Origin: Acidobacteriota bacterium
Lineage (GTDB): Bacteria > Acidobacteriota > Thermoanaerobaculia > Multivoradales > Multivoraceae
Assembly (NCBI GenBank): GCA_029263415.1
Contig: JAJCXN010000023.1
Span: 1 to 64,000, forward strand
Direction: 5' to 3'
Length of the DNA stretch: 64,000 bases
The position numbers and the translations under genes are program-made. A model generated the notes under the pieces. That model was not told the origin of the DNA. It saw nothing but the letters and a program-made list of their open reading frames with translations, and searched no databases. Positions 1 through 7,908 of this stretch are shown piece after piece. Position 1 is the stretch's first letter. Each line of letters begins with the position of its first letter.

Positions 1-229
1 CACGCCAGCTCGGAAATCGGTCAAATGGCGCGATGGCAAAGTCCATCTCTTCAACTTGAGCGTTTATCCGGTCCGCCGTTTCGATCTCAGGTGGCTTCGC
101 TCTCCCAACTACGCGGAAACATCGATGGAAAGCCCGGTGCGGAACGAAAGTCGCACGCCGGGTTTGGAAGAGGGGGCCTTGCAAACCGTCGGATGAAAGT
201 CCGGTAGGCGGCAGGGTCCCCACTCTTAC
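1..229 (+). mobile_element. Group II intron, 3' end (left part outside window)
   Basis: The window begins inside a group II intron. Domains V and VI are recognisable at 131-227, and the predicted 3' splice boundary is after 229, seven bases past the bulged branch-point A222, leaving an intron end in AC. The intron-encoded reverse transcriptase/maturase, if present, lies mostly to the left of the window. A frame closing at 57-59 could be its last codons, since about 70 bases to domain V is a usual spacing, but too few residues are visible to identify it. The intron is on the plus strand, while the gene it interrupts (230-417) is on the minus strand, so splicing could not repair that gene's mRNA. 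Confidence 0.8.
131..229 (+). ncRNA. Group II intron domains V and VI
   Basis: Domain V: AGCCCGG (131-137) pairs with CCGGGTT (158-164). A two-base bulge (156-157) follows, then TGCGG (138-142) pairs with TCGCA (151-155), and the stem is capped by a C-GAAA-G tetraloop (145-150). The AGC at 131-133 is the catalytic triad position. There is a two-base AA insertion (143-144) below the tetraloop compared with the classic form. A three-base linker (165-167) leads to domain VI: AAGAG (168-172) pairs with CTCTT (223-227) and GGGG (173-176) with CCCC (218-221), leaving A222 bulged as the expected lariat branch point. The architecture, linker length and branch-to-end distance all fit the family. Confidence 0.88.
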
Positions 230-417
230 CCGAGTGCAACGTGTGCGTGCACTTCGACGCCGAAGCGCTGCTTTGCGCGCGCGATGACTCCGATCATGAT
301 GCTGGTGACGTGGGTATCTGGCTTGAGCAGGAATCGACCTTGAAGCGTCTTCGCTGTGATCTCGACGGTACTCTTGCCGTTCTCTTGCGCGCCGTTGAGG
401 AAGCGAACTGGGTGCAT
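230..417 (-). pseudogene. HUH/Y1 (IS200-like) transposase, N-terminal part, interrupted by the group II intron
   Basis: The visible part is about 61 residues, starting at an ATG (415-417) preceded by a GGAGG ribosome binding site. Its sequence (VEITAKTLQGRFLL, then GVIARAKQRFGVEVHAHVAL) resembles the N-terminus of Y1-type transposases of the IS200/REP-associated kind, in which the next residues normally carry the metal-binding His-x-His motif. The reading frame meets the 3' end of the intron exactly at that point and stops three codons later inside it. The C-terminal half with the catalytic tyrosine would lie left of the intron, outside the window. Family assignment is by recognition of the N-terminal pattern only. 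Confidence 0.65.
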
Positions 418-916
418 GACTATCCCTCCACGTACATAGACGCGGAGGAGCGCTGGACTCGCGCAAAGTGACGAGCATTCGTGACGAATAGCTAGGAGGG
501 ATCGGTGCTGCGGACAAGCCCACCAACTACTACCAGTGCGTCGCGAGTACTCATGGGTGCCCTACTTCCTCTACCGGCGGAAGCGATCCGCGCTACTGCG
601 CGAGTTTCTTGAACGTCCACGCATATTCTTCACAAGCGAGTTTCACGAAAGCTATGACTCTCGGGAGCGAACCAACCTCGAACGCTCAATCGAGCACTTG
701 AACGGCCTTCGGCCTCGGCCCGATTGACAAAAAAACCGATAAACCGGACCCGTAGGTGCATGGGACAGGCCAACATCGTCGGCTCGGCTCATCACCGTTC
801 TCTTCTCGAACGGAGCGGCCAATGAGGCCAGTAGGCTTCCTCCCACTACGCCACGCAAGCGGCACCCACCGGCCAAACAGTCACGACCTTCGATCCGCGG
901 GGATACTCTTGAAAAC
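418..916. other. Gap between transposase remnant and ankyrin gene; one doubtful short ORF
   Basis: No well-supported gene was found here. A GTG-started frame on the plus strand at 536-727 would encode a basic 63-residue peptide (starting MRREYSWVPYFLYRRKR). It has no ribosome binding site and resembles no family I know, so it could be chance or a remnant of a larger gene. A minus-strand frame at 652-918 overlaps it and looks non-coding. Confidence 0.35.
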
Positions 917-1576
917 ATGAGCGCTGAGAGATTTCGACTGCTGATTAAAACTGGGGACCTGCAAGGCTTGCAAGGTGCCTTGGCCTACAACCCTGACCTT
1001 GCTAATCAAAGCATCGCGTGGTTTCTCAACCAGGACAACCAATCCGACCCGCTTCACTATGTCTGCGACTGCGTATTCAACGACTGGCTGGACGAGGCCC
1101 GGGCATCCGAGATTGCAGCGTTGCTCATCGAGAATGGCGCGCTGATCGAGGGCACGGAAGGAAGAGAGAGCCCGTTGATCGCGGCCACCTCACTAGGTGC
1201 TGAAACGGTGGCAAGACAGCTCGTTGATTGTGGAGCCAACCTGGAAGCCACCGCGATCTTTGGAGCGCGTCCCTTGCATTGGGCGGCATCAGTTGGCCTT
1301 CCGGCGACAGTTGAACTATTGACTCAACACGGCGCCGAACTTGAAGCAAGATGCAGTGAGTTCGGAGCGACACCTCTGTATTGGGCAGTGTTTGCTTTTG
1401 GGTCGCATGGACCGAATGGAAAGAGAGATCCTGTCGGCTCAGCGAAAGTGCTGCTCGACGCCGGTGCCCGCGTCGACACCACCAACAGTCAAGGGATCTC
1501 TGCACTGAGTTGCTCACAGCAAGCAGACTCGAATGAGATGTTCGAACTCTTGGTCCGGTACTCCGATGAGCCGTGA
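917..1576 (+). CDS. Ankyrin-repeat protein
   Basis: A 219-residue protein made of about four or five ankyrin repeats from residue 60 onward. Recognisable repeat cores are 'ALLIENGALIEG', 'RQLVDCGANLEA', 'RPLHWAASVGLPATVELL', 'TPLYWAVFAFG' and 'KVLLDAGARVDT'. There is no signal peptide or membrane segment, so it is probably cytoplasmic. Ankyrin repeats mediate protein-protein contacts, and the partner is unknown. The ribosome binding site before the ATG is weak. It is flanked on both sides by decayed or mobile sequence, which suggests it belongs to an accessory region. It appears intact. Confidence 0.8.
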   Translation: MSAERFRLLIKTGDLQGLQGALAYNPDLANQSIAWFLNQDNQSDPLHYVCDCVFNDWLDEARASEIAALLIENGALIEGTEGRESPLIAATSLGAETVARQLVDCGANLEATAIFGARPLHWAASVGLPATVELLTQHGAELEARCSEFGATPLYWAVFAFGSHGPNGKRDPVGSAKVLLDAGARVDTTNSQGISALSCSQQADSNEMFELLVRYSDEP

Positions 1577-1720
1577 AAGCTCCACACGACAAGCCATGCA
1601 AGCAGATCAACAAACGAGCTTCGCTGCCCCCTGCTCATGCTTGGGCGCCACAGGTCACGCACGCTTTCGCCCTACCGAGGAACCGATGATGAACCGCCCG
1701 GGAAGTCCCGGAGACTCGTC

Positions 1721-2955
1721 TTGACTAGAGGCCTCCGAGCAACTGCCTCGCTTGCAGCGCTCGTCTTTGGTGCAGTCCTGGCCACAACGCCCGCTCATTC
1801 CAAGGCGCCAGCGCACGTGTGGTTCGCACAATCGGGGGCCACCGGAGACAGCAAGAGCTTCGCGAGCCCAATCGGCTCCTCCAACATGCTAGACGCACAA
1901 GTGGCGCTGGCGACACCATTTTCCTGCTGCCGAGCGACTCTGGGTTCGAAGGGGGACTTGCACTCAAGTTGGGCCAGAGCCTAATCGGTCTCAACCAGGA
2001 TGGACGCAAGCCCGTCATCACGAACTCAGACTTGAAACGAAACGGGGGCTGCGGAAACGTGCTCGCCGACAACACCCTAGTTTCGAACGTGCGCATCGAG
2101 CACGCCGTCGCGAGCGGGATCTGTGGATCCTACGCATCCGACGTTCGGATTGATGGCGTCGATGTGCACGGTGCAAATCGGTCTGAGTCGTACATAGAAC
2201 CCAAGTACCTACCCTCCCCGGGTCACTGCCTCATGGTGGAATGGTGTTTGTGGTGTTTGTGCATTCCGAGTCGTCGGCCGAGATCCTGGTGATGTCTTCG
2301 GCGGTCACGCAGTCCGCAGGATTCGGAATCGTGTCCATCACGTCGGATTCTTCGCACAGCCGACTATCCGTGAGCCACACGCGAGTGTGGAGGGCGGTTC
2401 GAGAATTGGGTTCTTCGACGCCGGAATCAGCGCGCTCGTCCGAGGCTCTGCCGCGAAAGTGCTTTGGCAGGGGTTCCATCGCTTTCGACCACGCCGCCGG
2501 CAGCCAAGCCGAGTTCGATAGGCGGCGTTGCCGGGACATGTGCGTACTACAGCAGGTGGAGTCGACTTTGATGCGGAGGCGTTCTTAGAGACCTCAGCGC
2601 TCGAACCCTGCAAGGTGATCCGGCGTGGTGATCCACGTCGTCCAAAGACCCAGCCCAACGGTGCTCGCTATCAGACCTCCGGAATCACAGTTAGCGTCTC
2701 CGACGCTGAGCGGTCAAATCTTCCAGCGCAGGTCGAAGACGCGGAGCGGTTCCTCGAAATCAACCGGCTGGAGCTCGTGAGGCTGCTGCAATCTCCGGTG
2801 TCACGGACGCTACGCTTGACTTCCCAATCTGGCTTCGAATCGACGGTGAATCAGTTGTGGCCCAATCCGATTGCTTCCCTCCATCACCTATCCGCCTAGT
2901 TGGAGCCCTGGGGCGCGGTCTTGAAGACAGCACCTATCCCGCATCCAACGAGTAG
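1721..2955 (+). pseudogene. Secreted right-handed beta-helix protein, broken by several frameshifts
   Basis: A TTG at 1721 with GGAG about nine bases upstream starts a signal peptide (LTRGLRATASLAALVFGAVL). Beta-helix-like sequence follows: residues such as GDTIFLLPSDSGFEGGLALK, then NTLVSNVRIEHAVASGICG. The homologous reading jumps frame repeatedly. Frame 2 carries to about 1900, frame 1 to about 2230 and frame 3 to about 2385. Frame 2 then reads VEGGSRIGFFDAGISALVRG, and a last segment (REAAAISGVTDATLDFPIWL) ends at TAG 2953-2955. At least four shifts are needed, so this is a decaying gene rather than a single sequencing slip. It resembles the intact secreted beta-helix protein at 38544-40019 in style, but not closely. 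Confidence 0.7.
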
Positions 2956-3016
2956 CACCACGACTATGCAGCAAGGGGTGGGCACTGTCCAACTTCAACT
3001 CTGCAGCGCCCCATCC

Positions 3017-3205
3017 TTAGTTAACTAGGCTGGTGGTGTCGATCGTTTGACCCGGCCGAAGCCTGCGCAGCTGGCCTCGCGCAACGCGACGCAGATCCTG
3101 ATAAAGCATCGTCACCAACTGATCGAACCCTTCGCCGTGTACCGAGTCATCGGTAGTGGACTCTGGGAGCGGATGGGCATCGCGGACTGCGTCGAACAGG
3201 TTCAT
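3017..3205 (-). pseudogene. ECF sigma factor (TIGR02999 type), N-terminal fragment
   Basis: Sixty-two residues from ATG 3205 match the first part of sigma region 2 of the TIGR02999-type ECF sigma factors common in Acidobacteriota and Planctomycetes: 'DQLVTMLYQDLRRVARGQL' and 'PGQTIDTTSLVN'. In intact family members the next residues are of the EAYLRL type and the protein continues to about 190 residues. Here a TAA follows the conserved Asn directly, and none of the sequence beyond it restores the family. It therefore lacks most of region 2 and all of region 4 and cannot act as a sigma factor. The sharp break suggests a deletion or rearrangement junction near 3016. Confidence 0.7.
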
Positions 3206-3535
3206 GATTCAAGGCTACCCGACTAATCTTGGACTCGCGGCCCGGTTTGAGCAAAACGAGTAGGTCGCCCTTGCGTTGGCAATCCAGATTCAGGGTCGCA
3301 AAGAGAAAACGCCGCATTGGTGTAGTCGAGAGGAGAGTTAGGCGGGGCTGTTGAACTTCGCCGCGACCAGGGCCCCGAGGTCTCCTCCACACCAAGCCTT
3401 GCACTTTCTCGTCAACGTCGAGGTCGAGGGGCAAGGGCAGGGGCTCTAATAGGATGCGAGGCCGGTGGGACATTCCCCAGAACCACCTAGCTGCCCGCCG
3501 ACCTCGCCACCTTCGCTAGTCGAACTCACAAGGGA
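3206..3535. other. Gap upstream of sigma remnant and carbonic anhydrase
   Basis: No gene is supported here. A minus-strand frame (3147-3473) overlaps the sigma remnant in another phase and shows no family resemblance. The interval should contain the promoter of the carbonic anhydrase gene, but I could not identify convincing -35 and -10 elements. Confidence 0.4.
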
Positions 3536-4162
3536 TTGAACCAGCCATTGATCAAAGCCACTGAAGCACTAGCCCAACTTCGTGTGGGCAACCGCCGTTT
3601 CGCTCAAGGTGTGAGCAGCGGCGCTGCCACCAAGAACACCGATCGCAGCGACTTGTTGGCGGGACAGGAACCTTTCGCGATTGTGCTCGGATGTTCCGAT
3701 TCGCGGGTGCCAGCAGAGATCGTTTTCGACCAAGGTCTAGGCGACCTATTCGTAATCCGGGTGGCCGGCAATGTTGTTGCTTCGTCACAGGTGGGCAGCG
3801 TTGAGTTCGCTGCAGCACGGTTCGGCACACGGCTGGTAGTTGTCCTAGGGCACTCTCACTGCGGGGCTGTCCGAGCAACCGTAGAAGAGCTACAGCAGGA
3901 CACGCAAAACCAATCGCAGAACCTACGATCTATCGTCGATCGCATCAGGCCATCAGTTGAGCCTCTGCTGGCCACCGATCTCAAGAACGATATCGAGGCT
4001 CTTGTAGAGCAAGGAGTCAGGGCCAACATCCGCGCTTCTGCCAACCACTTGCGCCACGGATCCAAAGTCCTGGAGGAGCTGATTGAGCAGAACGGTCTCA
4101 GGGTTGTTGGTGCCGAATACTCTTTGGAAACTGGGTTGGTCGACTTTTTCGACGGCTCTTAG
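3536..4162 (+). CDS. Beta-class carbonic anhydrase
   Basis: Interconverts CO2 and bicarbonate in the cytoplasm. The 208-residue protein carries the beta-class zinc site: Cys53 in CSDSR, and His106 and Cys109 in HSHCGA. It also has the catalytic Asp55-Arg57 dyad, the RVAGN segment at 75-79 and the expected helix-rich C-terminus. The length is typical. The start is uncertain: TTG 3536 follows AAGGGA closely and no ATG is well placed. The gene stands alone between the decay zone and the GMC dehydrogenase. It is intact, with all key residues present. Confidence 0.93.
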   Translation: MNQPLIKATEALAQLRVGNRRFAQGVSSGAATKNTDRSDLLAGQEPFAIVLGCSDSRVPAEIVFDQGLGDLFVIRVAGNVVASSQVGSVEFAAARFGTRLVVVLGHSHCGAVRATVEELQQDTQNQSQNLRSIVDRIRPSVEPLLATDLKNDIEALVEQGVRANIRASANHLRHGSKVLEELIEQNGLRVVGAEYSLETGLVDFFDGS

Positions 4163-4460
4163 CTGCATCCAAGGCCTACGGCCAGCAGCAGGCGGTACTG
4201 GAATCGGGTGTGCTCGGAACCTTGCCGAGCGTTGTGGTGGCCGCGCATCGGCATCGCGAACCGAACTGGATTTCTATCTGCCGAGAAGGAAGAAAGGCTC
4301 AGATTTCATCCGCAACAGATCACAGGCCTCCTTGGCCAACAGCCGAAGTGTGCGCAACCACCGAGTACCCAAGAGAACGAGCCGCTTCACAGGTTGAACT
4401 TCGGCGCACGAAACAAGACCAGGCAGCCGTGCGTACCACCACTCTGATCGCGAAAACCCA

Positions 4461-5975
4461 ATGAAGATTCACGCCAACAAGCTCGACAACGGCACTCAGA
4501 TCGAAGGCGACGTCATCCTCATCGGCGGCGGCATCGTGGGTTTGGCGCTAGGCAATCAGCTCGCAGATGCAGGCCGCGACGTTGTCATCCTCGAGTCCGG
4601 CACCGAAGAGTCCGACGACCGGACGCAGGCGCTCTACGAAGGCAAGTTCTCGATCGGTGGGCCAACGACCGAGCGCACCCAAGACGCCTACCTGGATGCC
4701 TCACGCTTCAGGTACTTCGGTGGTTCAGGCAACCGTTGGGGGGGCGTCTCTCTCCCGCTCGACCCGGCCGACTTCGAGGCCCGCGACTGGGTGCCGAGGT
4801 CTGGCTGGCCGATTACACTCGAACAGCTCAAGCCGTACTACAACCGTGCAAGCGATCTCCTCGAGATCCCCCACTTCTTCCCAGAACTCGACGGCGGCCG
4901 TTTCGCTGAGCCGTCGATGTCCATCAATGGCGAAAAGACTCTGCGGTCGCGACCCGTGCACCTGACCCGCTACACCGGCAACATCGAAAACGGACCGTTT
5001 CAGCGCTGGAAAGACGAGACACTGGAGCGCGAGAACCTCCGGGTGATTCTAGGCGCGAACGTCAGCCGGATCGGCCTCGATCCAGATGGGCAACGGGTCG
5101 ACTCTCTGGACGTGAAGACGCTCGACGGCAAGGAGTTCAGTGTTCGCGGTAAGACCTACGTGCTCGCCACTGGCGGCATCGAGAACGTCCGCCTGCTGTT
5201 GGCGTCGAACGATGTGACGCCCGAGGGAATTGGCAATCGAAGCGACTGGCTCGGCCGGTGCTTTCAAGGCCATGCGGCTGTCTTCAACGCATTCAGTCAG
5301 TTGCTGCCTCTAGTCCCTAGCCAGATGTGGCGCGACTATGTTGGCCGCAGCCGCGAGAGGGTGTCCTGGGTGATCGGCTCGACACTCGCTGCACAGAGGC
5401 AGGCCCGCAGTGGCAACTTCTCCATGTACCTGCGTCCGCTCCCGATGAAGCCGAAGAACGAGAAGGCCATCCACCAAGTGGCCTTGCGGCTTGCTGGCAA
5501 GGATGCACCCGGCCTCCAACTGCTCCGTGCGACATTTGGCATCGAGCACACTCCCAACCGTGACAGTCGCATCGTGTTACAACCCGACGCGAAAGACGAG
5601 CTGGGCATGCCGCGTTTGACTGTGAACTGGAAGCATCAGCAGCTCGACCTTGACGGCTTCGAGCGTTCTATTGAACAGGCGGCGCGTGAACTCGGTCTGC
5701 ATGACGTCGCACGTCTCCGTTGGAGTGGGCTAGATGGCACTATTGACCGGTTTGTACATGTAGGCGCTCGCCATCACATGGGCGCCACGCGCATGTCACC
5801 CGACCCCAAGCAAGGAGTCGTCGACACGCTCGGTCGAGTGCACGGTGTGGGCAACCTCTACGTCGGCGGCAGCTCGATCTTCCCGACCAGTGGCATCGCC
5901 AACCCGACGCTGACCATCCTGGCGCTCACTCTCCGGCTCGGGGACCACCTGGCGAGCAAGGGACGAGCAGCATGA
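4461..5975 (+). CDS. GMC-family FAD-dependent dehydrogenase, large subunit
   Basis: A flavoprotein of the glucose-methanol-choline oxidoreductase family, 504 residues. An N-terminal Rossmann motif GGGIVG is at 22-27, a GSGNRWGG segment lies near residue 90, and the C-terminal signature HHMGATRM plus FPTSGIANPTLT is typical of the sugar and alcohol dehydrogenases related to pyranose oxidase. It has no signal peptide of its own. The stop overlaps the next start by four bases (ATGA), and the next gene supplies a twin-arginine signal, so the two subunits are probably exported together as in gluconate or sorbitol dehydrogenases. The substrate cannot be read from sequence. No dedicated cytochrome subunit follows, so the electron acceptor is unknown. 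Confidence 0.88.
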   Translation: MKIHANKLDNGTQIEGDVILIGGGIVGLALGNQLADAGRDVVILESGTEESDDRTQALYEGKFSIGGPTTERTQDAYLDASRFRYFGGSGNRWGGVSLPLDPADFEARDWVPRSGWPITLEQLKPYYNRASDLLEIPHFFPELDGGRFAEPSMSINGEKTLRSRPVHLTRYTGNIENGPFQRWKDETLERENLRVILGANVSRIGLDPDGQRVDSLDVKTLDGKEFSVRGKTYVLATGGIENVRLLLASNDVTPEGIGNRSDWLGRCFQGHAAVFNAFSQLLPLVPSQMWRDYVGRSRERVSWVIGSTLAAQRQARSGNFSMYLRPLPMKPKNEKAIHQVALRLAGKDAPGLQLLRATFGIEHTPNRDSRIVLQPDAKDELGMPRLTVNWKHQQLDLDGFERSIEQAARELGLHDVARLRWSGLDGTIDRFVHVGARHHMGATRMSPDPKQGVVDTLGRVHGVGNLYVGGSSIFPTSGIANPTLTILALTLRLGDHLASKGRAA

Positions 5976-6349
5976 GAGCGACTGGAATGGATCGGCGATC
6001 AGTGCTCAAGCTTGTGGCAACTCTGTCGGCGGGCTCTCTCGTGGCTCCACAGCTGTGGGCTCAGGGTGTTGAGCCTAAATCCATCAAGGGCCTAGACGAA
6101 GTGGGGCTCGACGCACTGAGGGATCTCGCCAGAGCCTACGAGTCGTTCGATGAAGGCGACACCGCAGGAGTCGAGCAGATGGTCGAACGCCTTCGTGGAA
6201 CAGACTTGTCCGATGGCCGTCTGATTCAAGACCTCCAGCAAGAGATGCGTGACGACTTCCAGAGTGGGCGCCTCGCGGTTCTCCATGGTTGGCACGTCTC
6301 ACGCACTGAGGCGAGAGTGCTCGCGGCGGCAGCCAAGCTCTTGGCCTGA
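5972..6349 (+). CDS. Tat-exported small subunit (gluconate 2-dehydrogenase subunit 3-like)
   Basis: A 125-residue protein with a twin-arginine signal (MDRRSVLKLVATLSAG, residues 6-21, ending near LWAQG). The mature domain finishes with 'LHGWHVSRTEARVLAAAA', the pattern seen at the C-terminus of small subunits of membrane-bound gluconate, sorbitol and glucose dehydrogenases. In that family the small subunit acts as a chaperone that carries the folded flavoprotein across the membrane by the Tat pathway. It overlaps the GMC gene by four bases, indicating translational coupling. It is shorter than many homologues but appears complete. The function is inferred from this pairing. Confidence 0.75.
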   Translation: MRATGMDRRSVLKLVATLSAGSLVAPQLWAQGVEPKSIKGLDEVGLDALRDLARAYESFDEGDTAGVEQMVERLRGTDLSDGRLIQDLQQEMRDDFQSGRLAVLHGWHVSRTEARVLAAAAKLLA

Positions 6350-6430
6350 AGCACTACATTCCAGTTCCCCGTTGCATTGCGATCCGCAAACAGGGCCTGG
6401 GTCCTACGGTCAGGACCGCTTCTGGCTTCT

Positions 6431-7393
6431 CTACTTGAAGTAGTGCGCAATCTCGGTCAGATTGCAGGCAGGGCTCGTGGGGTCAGCGCAACATGCCCCG
6501 ATCCGCGCCACTGAGGCCTGATTGATGACCTCCCAGGTCGCTAGCGACTGACCGTGGAACGGTGGCATTGAATGACTCAAAGGATAACTCTTCGCCAACG
6601 CATTCGCTCCGGGCGGAGCTTCGCCGCTGGCCCAATCGGCTAACTGTCCGCAGGTTTCCTTGGTCCCGATTCGGTGGCAGCCGGTGCAGGTGCTGTCGCG
6701 CGGTTGCATTTGCTGGGTCGGCCATTTGTCAAACCCAAGCACTGGCGTGTTGACTTGGTAGTAGGGCCCGAACGGGTTGACTGGTACTTGTGACCAGACC
6801 TGTCCCATGAACGGGCTGTACATGAACGGGTCGTTGTCGTGGCAGATCCCGCAGCCATCCTTCACCACGTCCTCCGGAGGATTGAAAAACGTCGAACCAT
6901 CCGCCCCGGTCGGAGACGGCACCGACGCGCCATCGATCGAACCGCCTTGTGTGGCAGAGGCTTGAAACCAGCAGGTTGCGCCGCTGATCGGATTGTGGGC
7001 GATCACGTCGATTTCGTCGAAAGACAGGCTGTCTTTGGCGCGGATCTGTTTCTGTCGGCACATCACGGAGATCTGCGTGTCAAGCTCAGACAAGTTGAGA
7101 ATGCGCGATCCCGGAACACATTGCCCGTCACTTTGGGAGCCATTCGGCAACAACGCGGGGCGGTCGCAGGTCATGTCCTTTGTGTATCGGCCCGGAACCT
7201 TGCCGTCTACGGTAATCGGAATGACGCGCCCGCTCGCGCAACTGAAGGCCGGGATGTCGCCAATCTGCGCACGGCATTGGGCGGCATAGTGGTCATAGTT
7301 AGAGACATAGTTATCATCCTGCGAAGGCGCGGCAAAGACCGTCAGCACAAGGCACTCGACGACCAACGTGGCGATGATGAACGGGCGAATCAT
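6431..7393 (-). CDS. Secreted diheme c-type cytochrome of the molybdenum hydroxylase operon
   Basis: A 320-residue exported protein with an N-terminal signal peptide (cleavage likely after VFAAPS) and two heme c attachment sites, CGICH (181-185) and CTGCH (236-240). There are extra cysteines elsewhere (about residues 40, 52, 76, 92, 112, 141 and a CC pair near the C-terminus), which may form disulfides. It is the third gene of a minus-strand operon, overlapping the 2Fe-2S subunit by four bases (ATGA). Its probable role is to accept electrons from the molybdenum hydroxylase in the periplasm and pass them to the respiratory chain. This follows the arrangement of three-subunit nicotinate and aldehyde dehydrogenases but is not proven here. 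Confidence 0.85.
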   Translation of the reverse strand: MIRPFIIATLVVECLVLTVFAAPSQDDNYVSNYDHYAAQCRAQIGDIPAFSCASGRVIPITVDGKVPGRYTKDMTCDRPALLPNGSQSDGQCVPGSRILNLSELDTQISVMCRQKQIRAKDSLSFDEIDVIAHNPISGATCWFQASATQGGSIDGASVPSPTGADGSTFFNPPEDVVKDGCGICHDNDPFMYSPFMGQVWSQVPVNPFGPYYQVNTPVLGFDKWPTQQMQPRDSTCTGCHRIGTKETCGQLADWASGEAPPGANALAKSYPLSHSMPPFHGQSLATWEVINQASVARIGACCADPTSPACNLTEIAHYFK

Positions 7394-7908
7394 TGGCGCG
7401 CTCCGGTCTTGTCGGCGATGACCTTGAGTGCGGTTGCCTTGACCGCCTCAAAATAGCGCACATAGCCGGTGCAGCGGCAGATGTGTTCGCCGATGGCATC
7501 TGCGATGGCTCGGTCAAGTTGGGCCTCCTCGATCGGCGACGCCGCGATCTGTTCCAGCAGGACCGTGGCCCCCATAACAAAGCCCGGTGTGCAGTAGCCG
7601 CATTGAAAGGAGAAGTTCTCAAGAAAGGCGGTCTGGATCGCCGACAATTGCTCGCCCTGGGCCACATGCTCGACCGTGCGAATGTCCGTGCCGTCCAGCA
7701 CCGACAAGGGAGTCGAGCAGCTGATCATCGCGGTGGTGGTTGCGCCCTTGGTCACGGCCACTGTGCAGGCCCGACAGACACCAATGCCACAGCACAGCTT
7801 GGTGCCGGTCAGGTCCAACGCCTCGTGAAGGTAGTCCAGCAGAGGCTCGGCGGCCATGTCATCCGCGACCCGCTGCGAAGCGCCGTTGACGGTGAAGGAG
7901 ATGGTCAT
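7390..7908 (-). CDS. 2Fe-2S subunit of a xanthine dehydrogenase-family molybdenum hydroxylase (IorA-like)
   Basis: A 172-residue iron-sulfur protein. The plant-ferredoxin-type cluster cysteines lie in KLCCGIGVCRACTV (40, 45, 48) and at Cys64. The second cluster cysteines lie in FQCGYCTPG (103, 106) and in ICRCTGY (144, 146). This is the complete set found in isoquinoline 1-oxidoreductase alpha subunits and small subunits of aldehyde oxidoreductases. The ATG at 7908 overlaps the stop of the upstream molybdopterin subunit by four bases. It transfers electrons from the Mo centre toward the diheme cytochrome encoded next. It has no signal of its own and is presumably exported as a complex with the Tat-signal large subunit. 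Confidence 0.93.
   Translation of the reverse strand: MTISFTVNGASQRVADDMAAEPLLDYLHEALDLTGTKLCCGIGVCRACTVAVTKGATTTAMISCSTPLSVLDGTDIRTVEHVAQGEQLSAIQTAFLENFSFQCGYCTPGFVMGATVLLEQIAASPIEEAQLDRAIADAIGEHICRCTGYVRYFEAVKATALKVIADKTGARQ

Noticed and set aside
1125-1613. Minus-strand frame of 162 codons
   Set aside because: Antisense to the ankyrin-repeat gene, which has clear repeats; this frame shows none.
3147-3473. Minus-strand frame of 108 codons
   Set aside because: Overlaps the recognisable sigma-factor fragment in another phase and has no family resemblance.
4163-4460. Several overlapping plus-strand frames before the GMC gene
   Set aside because: Three phases are open at once over about 250 bases, none with a start signal or family match; treated as non-coding.
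6839-7456. Plus-strand frame of 205 codons
   Set aside because: Antisense to the diheme cytochrome and 2Fe-2S genes; shadow frame in GC-rich DNA.
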